A stretch of DNA of 64,000 bases from Shinella sp. WSJ-2 (lineage in GTDB: Bacteria; Pseudomonadota; Alphaproteobacteria; Rhizobiales; Rhizobiaceae): positions 1 to 64,000 of the forward strand of contig NZ_QWBU01000008.1 in assembly GCF_003432075.1 (NCBI RefSeq). The letters are read 5' to 3'. Below, in pieces: positions 7,677 through 17,547 of the stretch. Under the pieces are notes generated by a model that ran no database searches, had not been told where the DNA came from, and saw only the letters and a list, made by a program, of their open reading frames with translations. A program made the position numbers and the translations under genes. Numbering within the stretch: position 1 is the stretch's first letter; every line of letters begins with the position of its first letter.

Positions 7677-7718
7677 AACCATTTCAGGGGGATGTCTTCG
7701 CAGATATATGCGAACCTC

Positions 7719-8633
7719 TCAGAAGATGAAGTCGGTTCCGATAAGCTTCAGCGAAGTATCAAGCACTATCGTAAAATCGGCCTTGCCGTTTCCATCGGTG
7801 TCCCCATGGATGAACGTATCGCCGTTCTTGATCTCATACCGCAGTTCACCGGCCTTGTTATGGAATTTCTGCGTGCCGATGAAAGAGAAGTCCTGCAGGC
7901 CTTTGGCGGTGCTCGCATCAAAGGCGCTGAGATCGATCTTGTCTTTCTGTGTTCGGCTGAAATCGAAGATCTTGTCCGGCGCGGTCGTCAGTGAATCCGT
8001 CTTCGTGCGGAAGACGAACGTGTCCGCACCGGCACCACCGTAGAGCTTGTCAGCACCGGCACCGCCTTCCAGACGGTCGTTGCCCGCATCTCCCTTAAGC
8101 GTGTCGTTGCCGGCATCGCCCTTCAGCTTGTCATTGCCGTTGCCGCCTATGAGCGTATCGATGCCGTTGCCACCCGACATCGTGTCATTGCCATCGTAGC
8201 CGTAAAGCGTGTCGTTGCCGTCGCCGCCCCAGAAGACGTCGGCATATTTCGTCGCCTTGATGACGTCGTTACCCGAAAGAAGCGCGTTCAGGAACGTGCT
8301 TGAGTTGCCGCTGTTGATGGCCTTGGTCAGAGCCGGGCCGGAAAGCGAAAGGCCCGTGATATCCAACACCTTCGCACTCTCGGCAATCGCCGTAAAGGAC
8401 GTAAGCGTACCGGTCTTGACGCCGATGACTTCGCCGTCGGCATCCTTGGCATAGGTGAGACCCTTGCCGAGGAATGTCATCGACGTGTCTTCGTCAACGT
8501 CCCAGAACTTCATGGAAGTCGTCGTAAATTTTTCTCGGTCGAAATCAAAGATCGACTCGAGCTTCTCGGAAATGAATTCGCTGAAACTGGCGCCCGACTT
8601 CGAGGTAAAGCCGCTGATATTGATGTTGCTCAT
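7719..8633 (-). CDS. RTX calcium-binding repeat protein, probable type I secretion substrate
   Basis: A 304-residue protein with no N-terminal signal peptide. Residues about 136-206 hold eight to nine RTX nonapeptides of the GGxGxDxLx type (GGNGNDKL, GDAGNDTL, GGAGADKL and so on), which bind calcium after export. The C-terminal part (TFVFRTKTDSL, DKIFDFSRTQKDKIDLSAFD, then DFTIVLD and a hydrophobic end DFIF) resembles the serralysin C-terminal domain that carries the type I secretion signal. No protease or lipase domain is seen in the first 130 residues, so the activity is unknown. No type I exporter genes are in the window. Confidence 0.88.
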   Translation of the reverse strand: MSNINISGFTSKSGASFSEFISEKLESIFDFDREKFTTTSMKFWDVDEDTSMTFLGKGLTYAKDADGEVIGVKTGTLTSFTAIAESAKVLDITGLSLSGPALTKAINSGNSSTFLNALLSGNDVIKATKYADVFWGGDGNDTLYGYDGNDTMSGGNGIDTLIGGNGNDKLKGDAGNDTLKGDAGNDRLEGGAGADKLYGGAGADTFVFRTKTDSLTTAPDKIFDFSRTQKDKIDLSAFDASTAKGLQDFSFIGTQKFHNKAGELRYEIKNGDTFIHGDTDGNGKADFTIVLDTSLKLIGTDFIF

Positions 8634-8808
8634 ATGCTATTCCCGGTTGCGATGTAAGAGGTCTAACCGCAACACGCCGTCGGCGGCAACGTCCATTCCG
8701 GGGCGGATCTGTTCGACTTCGAAACAATGCTAATCCTCTCTTAAACCGCAGCGAACAAATGCCGTCGATCGGCGTTTCCTTCCGTTAACCCGACCATAGG
8801 AGCGCGTC
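8634..8808. other. Divergent intergenic region of the RTX and BON genes
   Basis: The 175-base spacer must carry promoters for both divergent genes. The only clear element is an AGGAG ribosome site seven bases before the BON start. I see no convincing -35/-10 pair. The short dyad GCCG-ATCGA-CGGC (minus strand) is too small to interpret. Confidence 0.3.
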
Positions 8809-9072
8809 ATGGTTTTCAAGGAAGCCACTTTCAAGGGCGAAAAACCCGAGCATGCCGAGCCGCCCCATCCTGCCTGGCTGGAGGCGCAGGTGGCCGATGC
8901 CCTGTCCGTCGCCGGTGACGTGGATGCCTCCGATGTCACCGTGACCTGCAAAGGCCGGCGGATCATTCTTTCGGGCAGTATCGGCTCCGCAGAAGAGGCC
9001 GAGCGCGCTGTCATCATCGCGGCGTCGGTGAAGGAGGTCGAGGAGATCGACAACCGTCTCGCCTGGCCCTGA
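8809..9072 (+). CDS. BON domain-containing protein
   Basis: An 87-residue protein made almost entirely of one BON domain: ADALSVAGDVDASDVTVTCKGRRIILSGSIGSAEEAERA, ending VKEVEEIDNRLAWP, with the conserved central glycine in LSGSI. BON domains are thought to bind phospholipid or other hydrophobic ligands. There is no signal peptide or membrane helix, so this copy looks cytoplasmic. AGGAG precedes the ATG. It reads toward the acyl-CoA synthetase gene 75 bases on and may be cotranscribed with it. Confidence 0.88.
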   Translation: MVFKEATFKGEKPEHAEPPHPAWLEAQVADALSVAGDVDASDVTVTCKGRRIILSGSIGSAEEAERAVIIAASVKEVEEIDNRLAWP

Positions 9073-9146
9073 GCCCGCAAAAAGCCGCCATTGCCGCCAC
9101 CCCCTCCGAAATGCTAGTTGCAGTGCAGCAAACTGGAGTGGTGCGG

Positions 9147-10790
9147 ATGCTCTTGGAGAGATCGACCTATGATGCGCTGTACGGGGATTTCCGATGGGAC
9201 ATCCCCGACAGGTTCAACATCGGCACCGCCGTCTCCAATGCCTGGGCCGTCCGCGCGCCGGATCGTGTCTGTCTTCAGCATTTCCTGCCGGATAGCGCGC
9301 CCCTTTCCATGACCTATGGCGAACTCGCCGCCCGCTCCGATGCCTTCGCCGCGGCGCTTGTCGCTGAGGGCGTCCAGAAGGGCGACCGCGTCGCGATCCT
9401 TTTGCCGCAGGGCTTCGAAACCGTGATCGCCCATGTCGCGATCTACAAGCTTGGCGCCATCGCGTTGCCGTTGGCGCTGCTGTTCGGCGCAGATGCGCTG
9501 CTGTTCCGGCTGAAGAACGCCGAGGCCAGAGCGATCGTGACGAACCGCTTCGGTGCCGAACGTTTGGGGCCGATCCGCGCCGAATTGCCGACGCTCGATC
9601 TCGTCGTGACCACGCAGCCATCGGACGATCCCTTGGCAAAATCCTTCCAGGATCTTGTCGAGAGACATGCCGGCCCCTTCGCCGCCGTCGACAGCGGCCC
9701 CGATGATCCGGCGATGATGATCTACACCTCGGGAACGACCGGCCCACCGAAGGGCGCGCTGCATGGCCACCGCGTTCTGCTTGGCCATGTGCCGGGCTTC
9801 CAGATGCACCACGAATTCCTGCCGCAGCCGGGCGACCGCATCTGGACGCCGTCGGACTGGGCCTGGGCGGGCGGACTTCTCAACGTGCTGCTGCCGGCGC
9901 TGCTGCTCGGCGTGCCCGTCGTCTCCTCGCCGGGCCAGAAATTCGATCCCGACATGGCCTATCGCATCATGCAGGACATGGATGTGCGCAACGCCTTCAT
10001 TCCGCCGACGGCGCTGCGGCTGATGAAGACCGTCGCCAATCCGCGCGAAAAATACCGGCTGAACCTGCGCACCATCGGCTCGGCAGGCGAATCGCTCGGC
10101 CGCGAGACCTGGGAATGGGTGCGCGATACGCTCGGCATCACCATCAACGAATTCTACGGCCAGACCGAGTGCAACATCGTGCTCGGCTCCATCGGCAAGC
10201 TCGGCGTTTCCCGGCCGGGGCCGATCGGCAAGGCGGTTCCGGGCCATGTCGTCGCAATCATCGACGCGGCCGGCAAGGAAGTGTCGCGCGGCACCGTCGG
10301 CCAAGTCGCCGTCAAGCGGCCCGACCCCGTCATGTTCCTCGGCTACTGGAGGAACGAGAAAGCTACGGCGAAAAAGTTCATCGGCGACTGGATGACGACG
10401 GGCGATCTCGGGCGCATGGACGCGGAGGGTTACGTCACCTTCTTCGGCCGCGACGACGACGTGATCACCTCCTCAGGCTATCGCATCGGGCCGAGCGAGA
10501 TCGAGGATTGCCTGGCCGGCCACCCCGCCGTGCAGCTCGCCGCCGCCGTCGGCAAGCCGGATCCGGTGCGCACGGAGATCGTCAAGGCCTATGTGATGCT
10601 GCGCCCGGGCTATACGCCCTCGCCGGCGCTGGCGGTGGACATCCGAGAATGGGTGAAGTCGCGGCTCTCCATGCACGAATATCCCCGCGAGGTGGACTTC
10701 GTCGACAGCCTTCCGCTCACGACATCGGGCAAGGTCATCCGCCACCTGCTGCGCAAGCGCGCAGCGGAGGAGACGCCCTTCGCCGCCTGA
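9147..10790 (+). CDS. Acyl-CoA synthetase, AMP-binding (medium-chain/acetyl-CoA synthetase-like)
   Basis: ANL-superfamily adenylating enzyme of 547 residues that activates a carboxylic acid with ATP and CoA. Visible motifs are the P-loop MIYTSGTTGPPKGALHGH, the YGQTE adenine-binding motif, TGDLG and the C-terminal GRDDDVITSSGYRIGPSEIED hinge; the catalytic lysine lies in TTSGKVIR. The overall pattern (WTPSDWAWAGGL; RPDPVMFLGYW) resembles ACSM-type medium-chain synthetases more than acetyl-CoA synthetase. The ATG at 9147 has GGAG eight bases before it. It converges with the next gene with a 10-base gap. Confidence 0.9.
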   Translation: MLLERSTYDALYGDFRWDIPDRFNIGTAVSNAWAVRAPDRVCLQHFLPDSAPLSMTYGELAARSDAFAAALVAEGVQKGDRVAILLPQGFETVIAHVAIYKLGAIALPLALLFGADALLFRLKNAEARAIVTNRFGAERLGPIRAELPTLDLVVTTQPSDDPLAKSFQDLVERHAGPFAAVDSGPDDPAMMIYTSGTTGPPKGALHGHRVLLGHVPGFQMHHEFLPQPGDRIWTPSDWAWAGGLLNVLLPALLLGVPVVSSPGQKFDPDMAYRIMQDMDVRNAFIPPTALRLMKTVANPREKYRLNLRTIGSAGESLGRETWEWVRDTLGITINEFYGQTECNIVLGSIGKLGVSRPGPIGKAVPGHVVAIIDAAGKEVSRGTVGQVAVKRPDPVMFLGYWRNEKATAKKFIGDWMTTGDLGRMDAEGYVTFFGRDDDVITSSGYRIGPSEIEDCLAGHPAVQLAAAVGKPDPVRTEIVKAYVMLRPGYTPSPALAVDIREWVKSRLSMHEYPREVDFVDSLPLTTSGKVIRHLLRKRAAEETPFAA

Positions 10791-10800
10791 GCCTCTGGCT

Positions 10801-12072
10801 TTAGCGGCGGGCGAGCGAGCGGATCTTGTCGCGCAGCAGGCGCGCCACGTTGCGTGTGTTGCGGTAGAGGTGCAACTGGGCTGCCACCTGACGCACGTCG
10901 CGGTCGCGGTTCTGCTGCAGGCCGACGACCAGCGTGCCCATGTCTTCGCGCTCTTCCCAGAACCGGCTCATGACCGGGTGATCCGGCACCGCGCAGGAAT
11001 CCGAGCGCGCGATATTGGCGTCGTCGAGATGCCATTCGGTCAGTTCCGCCACCAGAAGCTTGCCGGGCGAATATTTTGCGAAGTCCTCGTCATAGGCCGT
11101 CTTCCAGGTATAGGCCTCGCCGCCCATCATGAAGACTATCATCGAGGCGATAGCGCGGCCGTCGAGGTCGAGCGTGTGGATGCGCACGCCGTCGGTCTCG
11201 GCGAGATTGCTGATCGCCTCGCGCGCGAAGGCGGCGCGGTAGCGGTCGTTGATCATCGCCGTGCGGCCACGGCCCTTCCAGCCGCCGGCCTCGAGCAGCA
11301 GGAACTCCTCCATGCGCAGCCGGATATCGGCCGGTTGGCGGGCGACATTGTAGTTGAGCACGCCCAGCGCATCGAGCTTGCGCCATTGCCGGCGCAACTC
11401 GCGGAAATGCTCCGGCGCGATGGCCTTTTTCAGATAGGTCTGGCCATCGAGCAGGCTGTCCAGCATCGGCCGGCGATAGGTGTCGGTCACGGTGACGGGG
11501 AGGTTCCGGCCAATCGCGACGGCGCGGATCAGCTGGGCGAAGGCGCCGTTGAGGCGCAGATCCGGAAGGACGAGAATGGCGGGAAGCCCCGTATTGGGAC
11601 CGCCCATCACCTCCAGAAAATTATCGAGCGTTTCAGCCGCCTCCTCGGCATCGACCAGTGGCGTGCCAAGAGGACCAAAGGGATTCGACCACGCGCGCAG
11701 GATGCTCGAGCCGATGGAGAAGCCGGGCTTTTCGACGGAGAACGGCATGAGGAAGCGCATACGGCTGCGCCCGCCCGCCTCATCGCGAATGACCGAAAGG
11801 CGCACCATGCGATCTTCCAGGCGCGGCATGGCGGGCGCCAGGAAACGGCCGGTGAAGAAGACGTTCGGCTCCATCACGCGGTTCGACAGGAAGTCGAGCT
11901 CCTGCTGCAGTTCATAGCCGGCATTCGCGGGATAGATGGCGAGCGAACGGCCGGAACGGCCGATGGCAAAACGCTGGTCGGCCGGGGGCTGGGCCAGCGG
12001 CGGCGCCGGTGGAATGGCCGCCTGGGCGCGGCCCGCAGCGATCGTGTGGTCGAAGCCGTGACTATCGGTCAT
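10801..12072 (-). CDS. GNAT family N-acetyltransferase (BioF2/CelD-like), envelope polysaccharide-associated
   Basis: A 423-residue protein with a C-terminal GNAT-like BioF2 domain (FREAISNL-type region: AFAREAISNLAETDGVRIHTLDLDGRAIASMIVFMMGGEAYTWKT in sequence segments around residues 290-340, then PGKLLVAELTEWHL). Such proteins are usually found next to polysaccharide export genes, and this one overlaps the flippase gene upstream by 11 bases. The start MTDSHGFDH is the ATG inside that overlap. The acceptor is unknown. No signal peptide is present, so it acts in the cytoplasm, probably on a lipid- or nucleotide-linked sugar. Confidence 0.82.
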   Translation of the reverse strand: MTDSHGFDHTIAAGRAQAAIPPAPPLAQPPADQRFAIGRSGRSLAIYPANAGYELQQELDFLSNRVMEPNVFFTGRFLAPAMPRLEDRMVRLSVIRDEAGGRSRMRFLMPFSVEKPGFSIGSSILRAWSNPFGPLGTPLVDAEEAAETLDNFLEVMGGPNTGLPAILVLPDLRLNGAFAQLIRAVAIGRNLPVTVTDTYRRPMLDSLLDGQTYLKKAIAPEHFRELRRQWRKLDALGVLNYNVARQPADIRLRMEEFLLLEAGGWKGRGRTAMINDRYRAAFAREAISNLAETDGVRIHTLDLDGRAIASMIVFMMGGEAYTWKTAYDEDFAKYSPGKLLVAELTEWHLDDANIARSDSCAVPDHPVMSRFWEEREDMGTLVVGLQQNRDRDVRQVAAQLHLYRNTRNVARLLRDKIRSLARR

Positions 12073-13489
12073 GGTGGTCCGTCCCGTTGGCAAGTTTTGC
12101 CGTCACCGGATCGGCGAAGGCGAAGAGAAGAATGGAAAGTTTTTGCCGCACGGCGATATGCAGCAGCAGCGCCTCGACGACCATCGCGCCGGCCGTAGCG
12201 GAGGCCGCCCCGACGAGGCCGAAGAGCGGAATGAGCGTGACGTTGAAGGTGATGTTGGCGGCAAGTGCGGTGGCATAGACGGCAACGCAGAGCCTCTGCT
12301 CGCCGCACATGGTCAGCAGCACCTCGCCCGGCCCGACAAGCGCCTTGGCGAGAATGCCGGCAAAGAGGATGAACATCAGGCCCCAGCCCGCCGTGAAGGC
12401 CGGGCCGAATAGCGATAGCAGCAGATGACCGGCCGCCAGCACGGAAAGCCCGACGGCCAGCGACGGCCAGAAACTCCAGCGCGCCGTCTCGCCGGCAAAA
12501 CGCGCCAGCCCCACGCGGTCGCCGGCGGCGAACATCGCGGAAAAACGCGGCGCGGCGGCAGCCTTCACCGAGAAGAACACGAAATGCACCAGCGCCATCG
12601 TCTTGGCGGCGGCGAAATAGATGGCGACGCTTTCCGGATCGAGGAACAGGCCGACGACGATGACATCGGAATTGGTGAGCAGGAAGCCGAAGCCCTCGAT
12701 CAGGAAGATCGGCAGCGCCGCCTTGATCCAGAGCCCGAACTCGACCTTGTGCGGGCCGGCGAGATAGCGCTTGCCGAGCCTGCGCACGATGTTGAAGAAC
12801 TGCGCCACCGTGGTGAGATAGGTGGCGGCAAGCGCTGCCACCATCGCCGTCAGCGCCGTGTGCGGCTCGCCCAGCCACACGGCCAGGACCATGAAAACGA
12901 GGATCAGCAGCGGACGGATGATATAGGTCGGGCTCAGCGCCACGACGGCCCAGCTATGGGCGCGCGCTGTGCTTTCGAGCACGTCGCCGAGCGCGATCAT
13001 CGGCATGCAGAACAGGCCGACGAAGAGCGGCACGACATAGTAGCCGGCGACGTGGTCGCGAAAGAGCCAGAGCACGAGAAACCCGACCACCGCCAGCGCC
13101 GTCGATGAGAGCATCGCGAAAATGCGGGCCGTCGAGGTGAGGCCGCGGATTTCCGCATAGGCGCTGCGGCCGACATAGTCGGGCAGGAAACGCACGACCG
13201 TGGTGTGGAAGCCGAGACAGGACATGTCACCGAAAATGACGACGATCGCCCAGACGAAGACGAAGATGCCGTATTCGAACTCACCCATCACGCGGGCAAG
13301 GATGATCTGCGAGATGAAGGCGATGGCCGCGCTGGCGACGCGGATGGCAAAGGCGATCAGAGCCATGCGCTGCGCCAGGTTGCGCGGGTCGTCGCTGGCG
13401 AGAATGGCCGCGACGGCGCGCAGCAGAGGCTCAGCCTTGCCGCGAAGGCTCGATGGCAGCAACCTCTCCGCCGATTGAATGACCGCCAT
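12062..13489 (-). CDS. Oligosaccharide flippase / polysaccharide biosynthesis membrane protein
   Basis: A 475-residue polytopic membrane protein with about 12-14 predicted helices, of the MOP superfamily (Wzx/PST type) that flips lipid-linked saccharides across the inner membrane. Typical segments are RVASAAIAFISQIILARVMG near the N-terminus and LLTNSDVIVVGLFLDPESVAIYFAAAK in the middle. It is followed with overlap by the BioF2-like acetyltransferase, which suggests one transcript and one pathway. An ATG at 13489 was used; a TTG 27 bases upstream is in frame. No strong ribosome site is visible for either. Confidence 0.87.
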   Translation of the reverse strand: MAVIQSAERLLPSSLRGKAEPLLRAVAAILASDDPRNLAQRMALIAFAIRVASAAIAFISQIILARVMGEFEYGIFVFVWAIVVIFGDMSCLGFHTTVVRFLPDYVGRSAYAEIRGLTSTARIFAMLSSTALAVVGFLVLWLFRDHVAGYYVVPLFVGLFCMPMIALGDVLESTARAHSWAVVALSPTYIIRPLLILVFMVLAVWLGEPHTALTAMVAALAATYLTTVAQFFNIVRRLGKRYLAGPHKVEFGLWIKAALPIFLIEGFGFLLTNSDVIVVGLFLDPESVAIYFAAAKTMALVHFVFFSVKAAAAPRFSAMFAAGDRVGLARFAGETARWSFWPSLAVGLSVLAAGHLLLSLFGPAFTAGWGLMFILFAGILAKALVGPGEVLLTMCGEQRLCVAVYATALAANITFNVTLIPLFGLVGAASATAGAMVVEALLLHIAVRQKLSILLFAFADPVTAKLANGTDHHDR

Positions 13490-13597
13490 CAACACAGGAA
13501 CCCGAACGCTACGCAAAACTCTACCAGCGTCAGTCTTGTCAGATCAGGGTTAACAAACGGTTGGATACGCGCCCTGTGGCGGCCAGCGCCCGAAAGA

Positions 13598-13623
13598 AAA
13601 ATGCCGCCCGAAGGCGGCATTTT
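13598..13623 (-). terminator. Intrinsic terminator of secA
   Basis: AAAATGCCGCC (13598-13608), loop CGAA, GGCGGCATTTT (13613-13623) is a perfect 11-base-pair stem 15 bases past the secA stop codon. On the minus strand the stem runs into TTTTTCTTT. The plus strand also ends in T, so it may work both ways. Confidence 0.9.
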
Positions 13624-13638
13624 CCGTTTCCATTTCCA

Positions 13639-16356
13639 TCAGGCCTGTTCGAAGGCGCCGTGGCAATGTTTGTACTTCTTGCCCGAACCGCAGGGGCAGG
13701 GTTCGTTGCGCGCAACATGGCCCCAGGTCGAGGGATCGTTCGGATCGCGGTTCTCAGCGGCAACAGCCATGAAGCCACCACGGCCTTCGCCGAAATCGTC
13801 CTCGCCGGTCGTACCGTCGATGTGATGGCCTTCCATTTCCGGCGGCACCGGTGCCGGGCTGTCGGCCGCCTGGCGCACCAGTTCTACGCGCATCAGCTGC
13901 GACGTCACGGTCTGGCGGAGGTTGGCGAGCAGCGCCTGGAAGAGTTCGAAGGCCTCGGCCTTGTATTCCTGCAGCGGATCGCGCTGGGCATAGCCGCGGA
14001 AGCCGATGACGGAGCGCAGGTGATCGAGGTTGACGATGTGCTCGCGCCACAGCATGTCCAGCGTCTGGAGCAGCACGGAGCGCTCGACATAGGTCATGAT
14101 CTCGGGGCCGAAACGTTCCGCGCGGTCGGCGGCGGCGGCATCGGCGGCCTTGTGCAGGCGCTCCAGGATGTCCTTTTCGTCGATGCCTTCCTCGGCCGCC
14201 CAGGCTTCGATCGGCAGGTCGAGGTTCAGCTGTTCGAGCACACCCTTCTTGAGGCCGGCCACGTCCCACTGTTCGGCATAGGCATTTTCCGGAATGCTCA
14301 GGCGAACGAGGTTTTCGACGACTTCGTTGCGCATGTCGGACACGATCTCGGACAGATTTTCGCTGTCCATCAGCTCGATGCGCTGTTCGAAGATGACCTT
14401 GCGCTGATCGTTCAGCACGTCGTCATATTTCAGGAGGTTCTTGCGGATGTCGAAGTTACGGGCTTCGACCTTCTTCTGCGCACGCTCCAAAGCCTTGTTG
14501 ATCCAGGGATGGACGATCGCCTCGCCTTCCTTGAGACCCAGCTTCTGCAGCATCGAATCCATGCGCTCGGAGCCGAAGATGCGCATCAGGTCGTCCTGCA
14601 GCGACAGGAAGAACTTCGAGCGGCCCGGGTCGCCCTGACGACCGGAACGGCCGCGCAGCTGGTTGTCGATGCGGCGGCTTTCGTGACGCTCGGTGGCAAG
14701 AACATAGAGACCGCCGCCGGCAAGCGCCTTTTCCTTGAGCTGCTTGACCTCTGCGATGATCTGATCGCGCTTGGCGTCACGCTCCGGGCCTGGCTCCATT
14801 TCGGCGAGATCGCGCTCGAGGCGCATTTCAAGGTTGCCGCCGAGCTGGATGTCCGTGCCGCGGCCGGCCATGTTGGTGGCGATCGTCACGGCGCCGGGAA
14901 CGCCGGCCTGCGAAACGATATACGCTTCCTGTTCATGGTAACGGGCGTTGAGGACCTGGAAATCCTTGAAACCGGCCATGCGCAGACGCTCGGCGAGGTA
15001 TTCGGACTTCTCGATCGAGGTCGTGCCGACGAGAACGGGCTGGCCCTTCTCGCGCGCATCCTTGATTTCCTGGATAATCGCCTTGTACTTCTCCTCGACC
15101 GTCCGATAGACCTCGTCGTCCTCGTCGCGGCGCTGGATCGGCAGGTTGGTCGGCACTTCCACGACTTCGAGGCCATAGATGTTGCCGAATTCCTCGGCTT
15201 CGGTGGAGGCCGTACCGGTCATACCGCCGAGCTTGGAATACATGCGGAAATAGTTCTGGAAGGTGATCGAAGCCAGAGTCTGGTTTTCCGGCTGGATCGT
15301 CACTTTTTCCTTGGCTTCCAGCGCCTGATGCTGGCCTTCCGAATAGCGGCGGCCCGGCATCATGCGGCCGGTGAACTCGTCGATGATGACGATCTCGTCG
15401 TTGCGGACGATGTAGTCTTTATCGCGGGTGAAGAGCTTGTGAGCCTTCAGCGCATTGTTGATGTGGTGAACGATCGCGACATTCTCGACGTCGTAAAGCG
15501 ATTCGCCCTTGAGAAGGCCGGCCTGGCGCAGCAGATTTTCCAGCTTCTCCGTACCCACTTCCGAGAAGTTGGCGGAGCGCTGCTTCTCATCGATCTCATA
15601 GTCACCCTCGTCCAGCATCGGAATGAAGGCGTCGATGGTGGTGTAGAGGTCCGAGCGGTCGTCGAGCGGGCCGGAAATGATGAGCGGCGTACGCGCCTCG
15701 TCGACGAGGATCGAATCGACTTCGTCGACGATGGCGAAGAAGTGGCCGCGCTGCACCATCTGGCCGCGCTCATACTTCATGTTGTCGCGTAGATAGTCGA
15801 AGCCGAGTTCGTTGTTCGTCGCATAGGTGATGTCGGCGGCGTAAGCAGCGCGGCGCTGGTCGTCGTCGAGGCCATGCACGATGACACCGGTGGTCAGGCC
15901 GAGGAAGCCGTAGATCCGGCCCATCTGGGCGCTGTCGCGGCTGGCGAGGTAATCGTTGACCGTCACGACATGTACGCCCTTGCCGGCCAGCGCATTAAGA
16001 TAGACGGGAAGCGTCGCGACGAGCGTCTTGCCTTCACCGGTCTTCATTTCGGCGATCGACTTCTCGTGCAGGATCATGCCGCCGATCAGCTGGACATCAA
16101 AGGGGCGCAGGCCGAGAACGCGGAACGCCGCCTCGCGGGCGACCGCGAAAGCCGGCACCAGAATGTCGTCGAGCGTCTTGCCGTTGGCGAGCTGCTCGCG
16201 GAATTCCACTGTCTTGGCGCGCAGGGCTTCGTCGGACAATGCCTTGATTTCAGGCTCCAGCGCATTGATGGCGTCGACGCGCGGCTTGTAGGAACGGACG
16301 CGGCGATCGTTCGAGGAACCGAACAACTTGCGGGCAATGCCGCCGAGGCTGACCAT
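13639..16356 (-). CDS. secA: Preprotein translocase ATPase SecA
   Basis: Motor ATPase of the Sec pathway that drives unfolded preproteins through SecYEG. The 905 residues include the Walker A in EMKTGEGKT, the DEAD-like [23 protein letters not shown], the preprotein cross-linking region, and the helicase motif [12 protein letters not shown]. The C-terminus [18 protein letters not shown] is the zinc-binding tail that contacts SecB. It begins [20 protein letters not shown], with AAAGGACC upstream. It diverges from the parvulin-type isomerase gene, so the two export functions share an intergenic region. Confidence 0.99.
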   Translation of the reverse strand: MVSLGGIARKLFGSSNDRRVRSYKPRVDAINALEPEIKALSDEALRAKTVEFREQLANGKTLDDILVPAFAVAREAAFRVLGLRPFDVQLIGGMILHEKSIAEMKTGEGKTLVATLPVYLNALAGKGVHVVTVNDYLASRDSAQMGRIYGFLGLTTGVIVHGLDDDQRRAAYAADITYATNNELGFDYLRDNMKYERGQMVQRGHFFAIVDEVDSILVDEARTPLIISGPLDDRSDLYTTIDAFIPMLDEGDYEIDEKQRSANFSEVGTEKLENLLRQAGLLKGESLYDVENVAIVHHINNALKAHKLFTRDKDYIVRNDEIVIIDEFTGRMMPGRRYSEGQHQALEAKEKVTIQPENQTLASITFQNYFRMYSKLGGMTGTASTEAEEFGNIYGLEVVEVPTNLPIQRRDEDDEVYRTVEEKYKAIIQEIKDAREKGQPVLVGTTSIEKSEYLAERLRMAGFKDFQVLNARYHEQEAYIVSQAGVPGAVTIATNMAGRGTDIQLGGNLEMRLERDLAEMEPGPERDAKRDQIIAEVKQLKEKALAGGGLYVLATERHESRRIDNQLRGRSGRQGDPGRSKFFLSLQDDLMRIFGSERMDSMLQKLGLKEGEAIVHPWINKALERAQKKVEARNFDIRKNLLKYDDVLNDQRKVIFEQRIELMDSENLSEIVSDMRNEVVENLVRLSIPENAYAEQWDVAGLKKGVLEQLNLDLPIEAWAAEEGIDEKDILERLHKAADAAAADRAERFGPEIMTYVERSVLLQTLDMLWREHIVNLDHLRSVIGFRGYAQRDPLQEYKAEAFELFQALLANLRQTVTSQLMRVELVRQAADSPAPVPPEMEGHHIDGTTGEDDFGEGRGGFMAVAAENRDPNDPSTWGHVARNEPCPCGSGKKYKHCHGAFEQA

Positions 16357-16593
16357 CAGGATGGTCCTTTCTTTATGGCGCCCGGCGCGTGACAGGTCGC
16401 ACGTTTATTTGCGCGCAAAGCCGTGAAACGCCCGGAAACTGTTCTGGACGCGGGATTGCGTGACAGATAAGAGGGGGGTCGAATGATGTCAACGGCTCAG
16501 GCGGTTGCACAACGGCCACATTCTGGTGGTGTTGAGGCCCCTGGCACCGGATATCTCCCGATTCCGGCGAGGATGTGAAAGGTCTCATCGATT
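16357..16593. other. Divergent intergenic region, secA / parvulin gene
   Basis: These 237 bases separate the divergent secA and PpiC-type genes and must hold both promoters. No near-consensus -35/-10 pair stood out on either strand, and no small coding frame with family similarity was found. Confidence 0.3.
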
Positions 16594-17493
16594 ATGTTCA
16601 AGTATAGCAAGCTCGCAGCAGTCGCCGTCATCGCGATTGCCGCTGCAACGGCCGGCGCTCATGCGGAAGACGCAGCGGCAGACCCTGTTGTTGCCAAGGT
16701 CGGCGCCACGGAAATCCACGAATCGGAACTCAAGCTAGCAATCGCCGGCCTCGATCCGCAGCTTGCCAACCTGCCGGACGAGCAGAAGCGCGTTGCCGCC
16801 CTCTCCTCGATCATCGACGTCAAGCTGCTTGCAGCGGACGCCGACAAGGAAGGCCTGAAGGACAGCGCCGACTTCAAGCAGCGCCTCGCCTTCCTCACGG
16901 ACCGCGAGCTGCACAATGCCTATTTCAAAAAGCACGTCGTCGATGCCGTCACCCCGGAAGAGGTGAAGGCGCGCTACGAAAAGGAAATCGCCGCGATCAC
17001 GCCGGAAGACGAAATCCGCGCGCGCCACATCCTCGTCAAGACCGAGGAAGAGGCCAAGGCGATCATCAAGGATCTCGACGCTGGCAAGGATTTCATTGAA
17101 ATCGCCAAGGAAAAGTCGACCGACCCGAACAAGTCCGAAGGCGGCGACCTCGGCTATTTCGGCAAGGGCCGCATGGTTCCGGAATTCGAAGCAGCCGCCT
17201 TCGCATTGGAAAAGGGCGCCTATTCCAAGGAGCCGGTGAAGACCCAGTTCGGCTTCCACGTCATCAAGATCGAAGACAAGCGCAAGCAGCAGCCCCCGGC
17301 ACTCGACCAGGTCGAGCCGCAGGTTCGCCAGCTCGTCATGCGCGACAAGTATCTCGAGCTTCTGGCGAAGGCCAAGGCCGCAGCCCCCGTCGACATTCAG
17401 GACGCGACGCTGAAGACCGCCTATGACGCGGTCAATAAGCAGGAAGCTGCCGGCGAAGGCGAAGCCGCCCCGGCAACGGAAGGCCAGCAGTAA
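16594..17493 (+). CDS. Periplasmic peptidyl-prolyl cis-trans isomerase, PpiC/parvulin type
   Basis: Exported folding factor of 299 residues. A Sec signal peptide (MFKYSKLAAVAVIAIAAA, cleavage after AHA near residue 24) is followed by a SurA/PrsA-like N-terminal helical region and a parvulin domain: RARHILVKTEEEA, FIEIAKEKSTDP, GGDLGYFGKGRMVPEFE and TQFGFHVIKIED. The C-terminus is alanine- and glutamate-rich. A strong terminator follows directly, separating it from argJ. Its position divergent from secA fits a role in handling exported proteins. Confidence 0.93.
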   Translation: MFKYSKLAAVAVIAIAAATAGAHAEDAAADPVVAKVGATEIHESELKLAIAGLDPQLANLPDEQKRVAALSSIIDVKLLAADADKEGLKDSADFKQRLAFLTDRELHNAYFKKHVVDAVTPEEVKARYEKEIAAITPEDEIRARHILVKTEEEAKAIIKDLDAGKDFIEIAKEKSTDPNKSEGGDLGYFGKGRMVPEFEAAAFALEKGAYSKEPVKTQFGFHVIKIEDKRKQQPPALDQVEPQVRQLVMRDKYLELLAKAKAAAPVDIQDATLKTAYDAVNKQEAAGEGEAAPATEGQQ

Positions 17494-17501
17494 TAAATCA
17501 T

Positions 17502-17530
17502 GGCCCGGCGTTTACCGCCGGGCCTTTCTT
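17502..17530 (+). terminator. Intrinsic terminator between the parvulin gene and argJ
   Basis: GGCCCGGCG (17502-17510), loop TTTAC, CGCCGGGCC (17516-17524), then TTTCTT. This is a nine-pair GC stem followed by a T-rich tail, eight bases after the stop codon and ending 18 bases before the argJ start. Confidence 0.9.
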
Positions 17531-17547
17531 CACACAGGAAAGCACGT

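Noticed and set aside
8040-8230. Regular repeats that could suggest a CRISPR or satellite array
   Set aside because: The period is about 27 bases and follows the RTX nonapeptide codons; there are no unique spacers.
13561-15792. A 743-codon open frame antisense to secA
   Set aside because: SecA is certain on the other strand; the antisense frame is a product of third-position GC bias.
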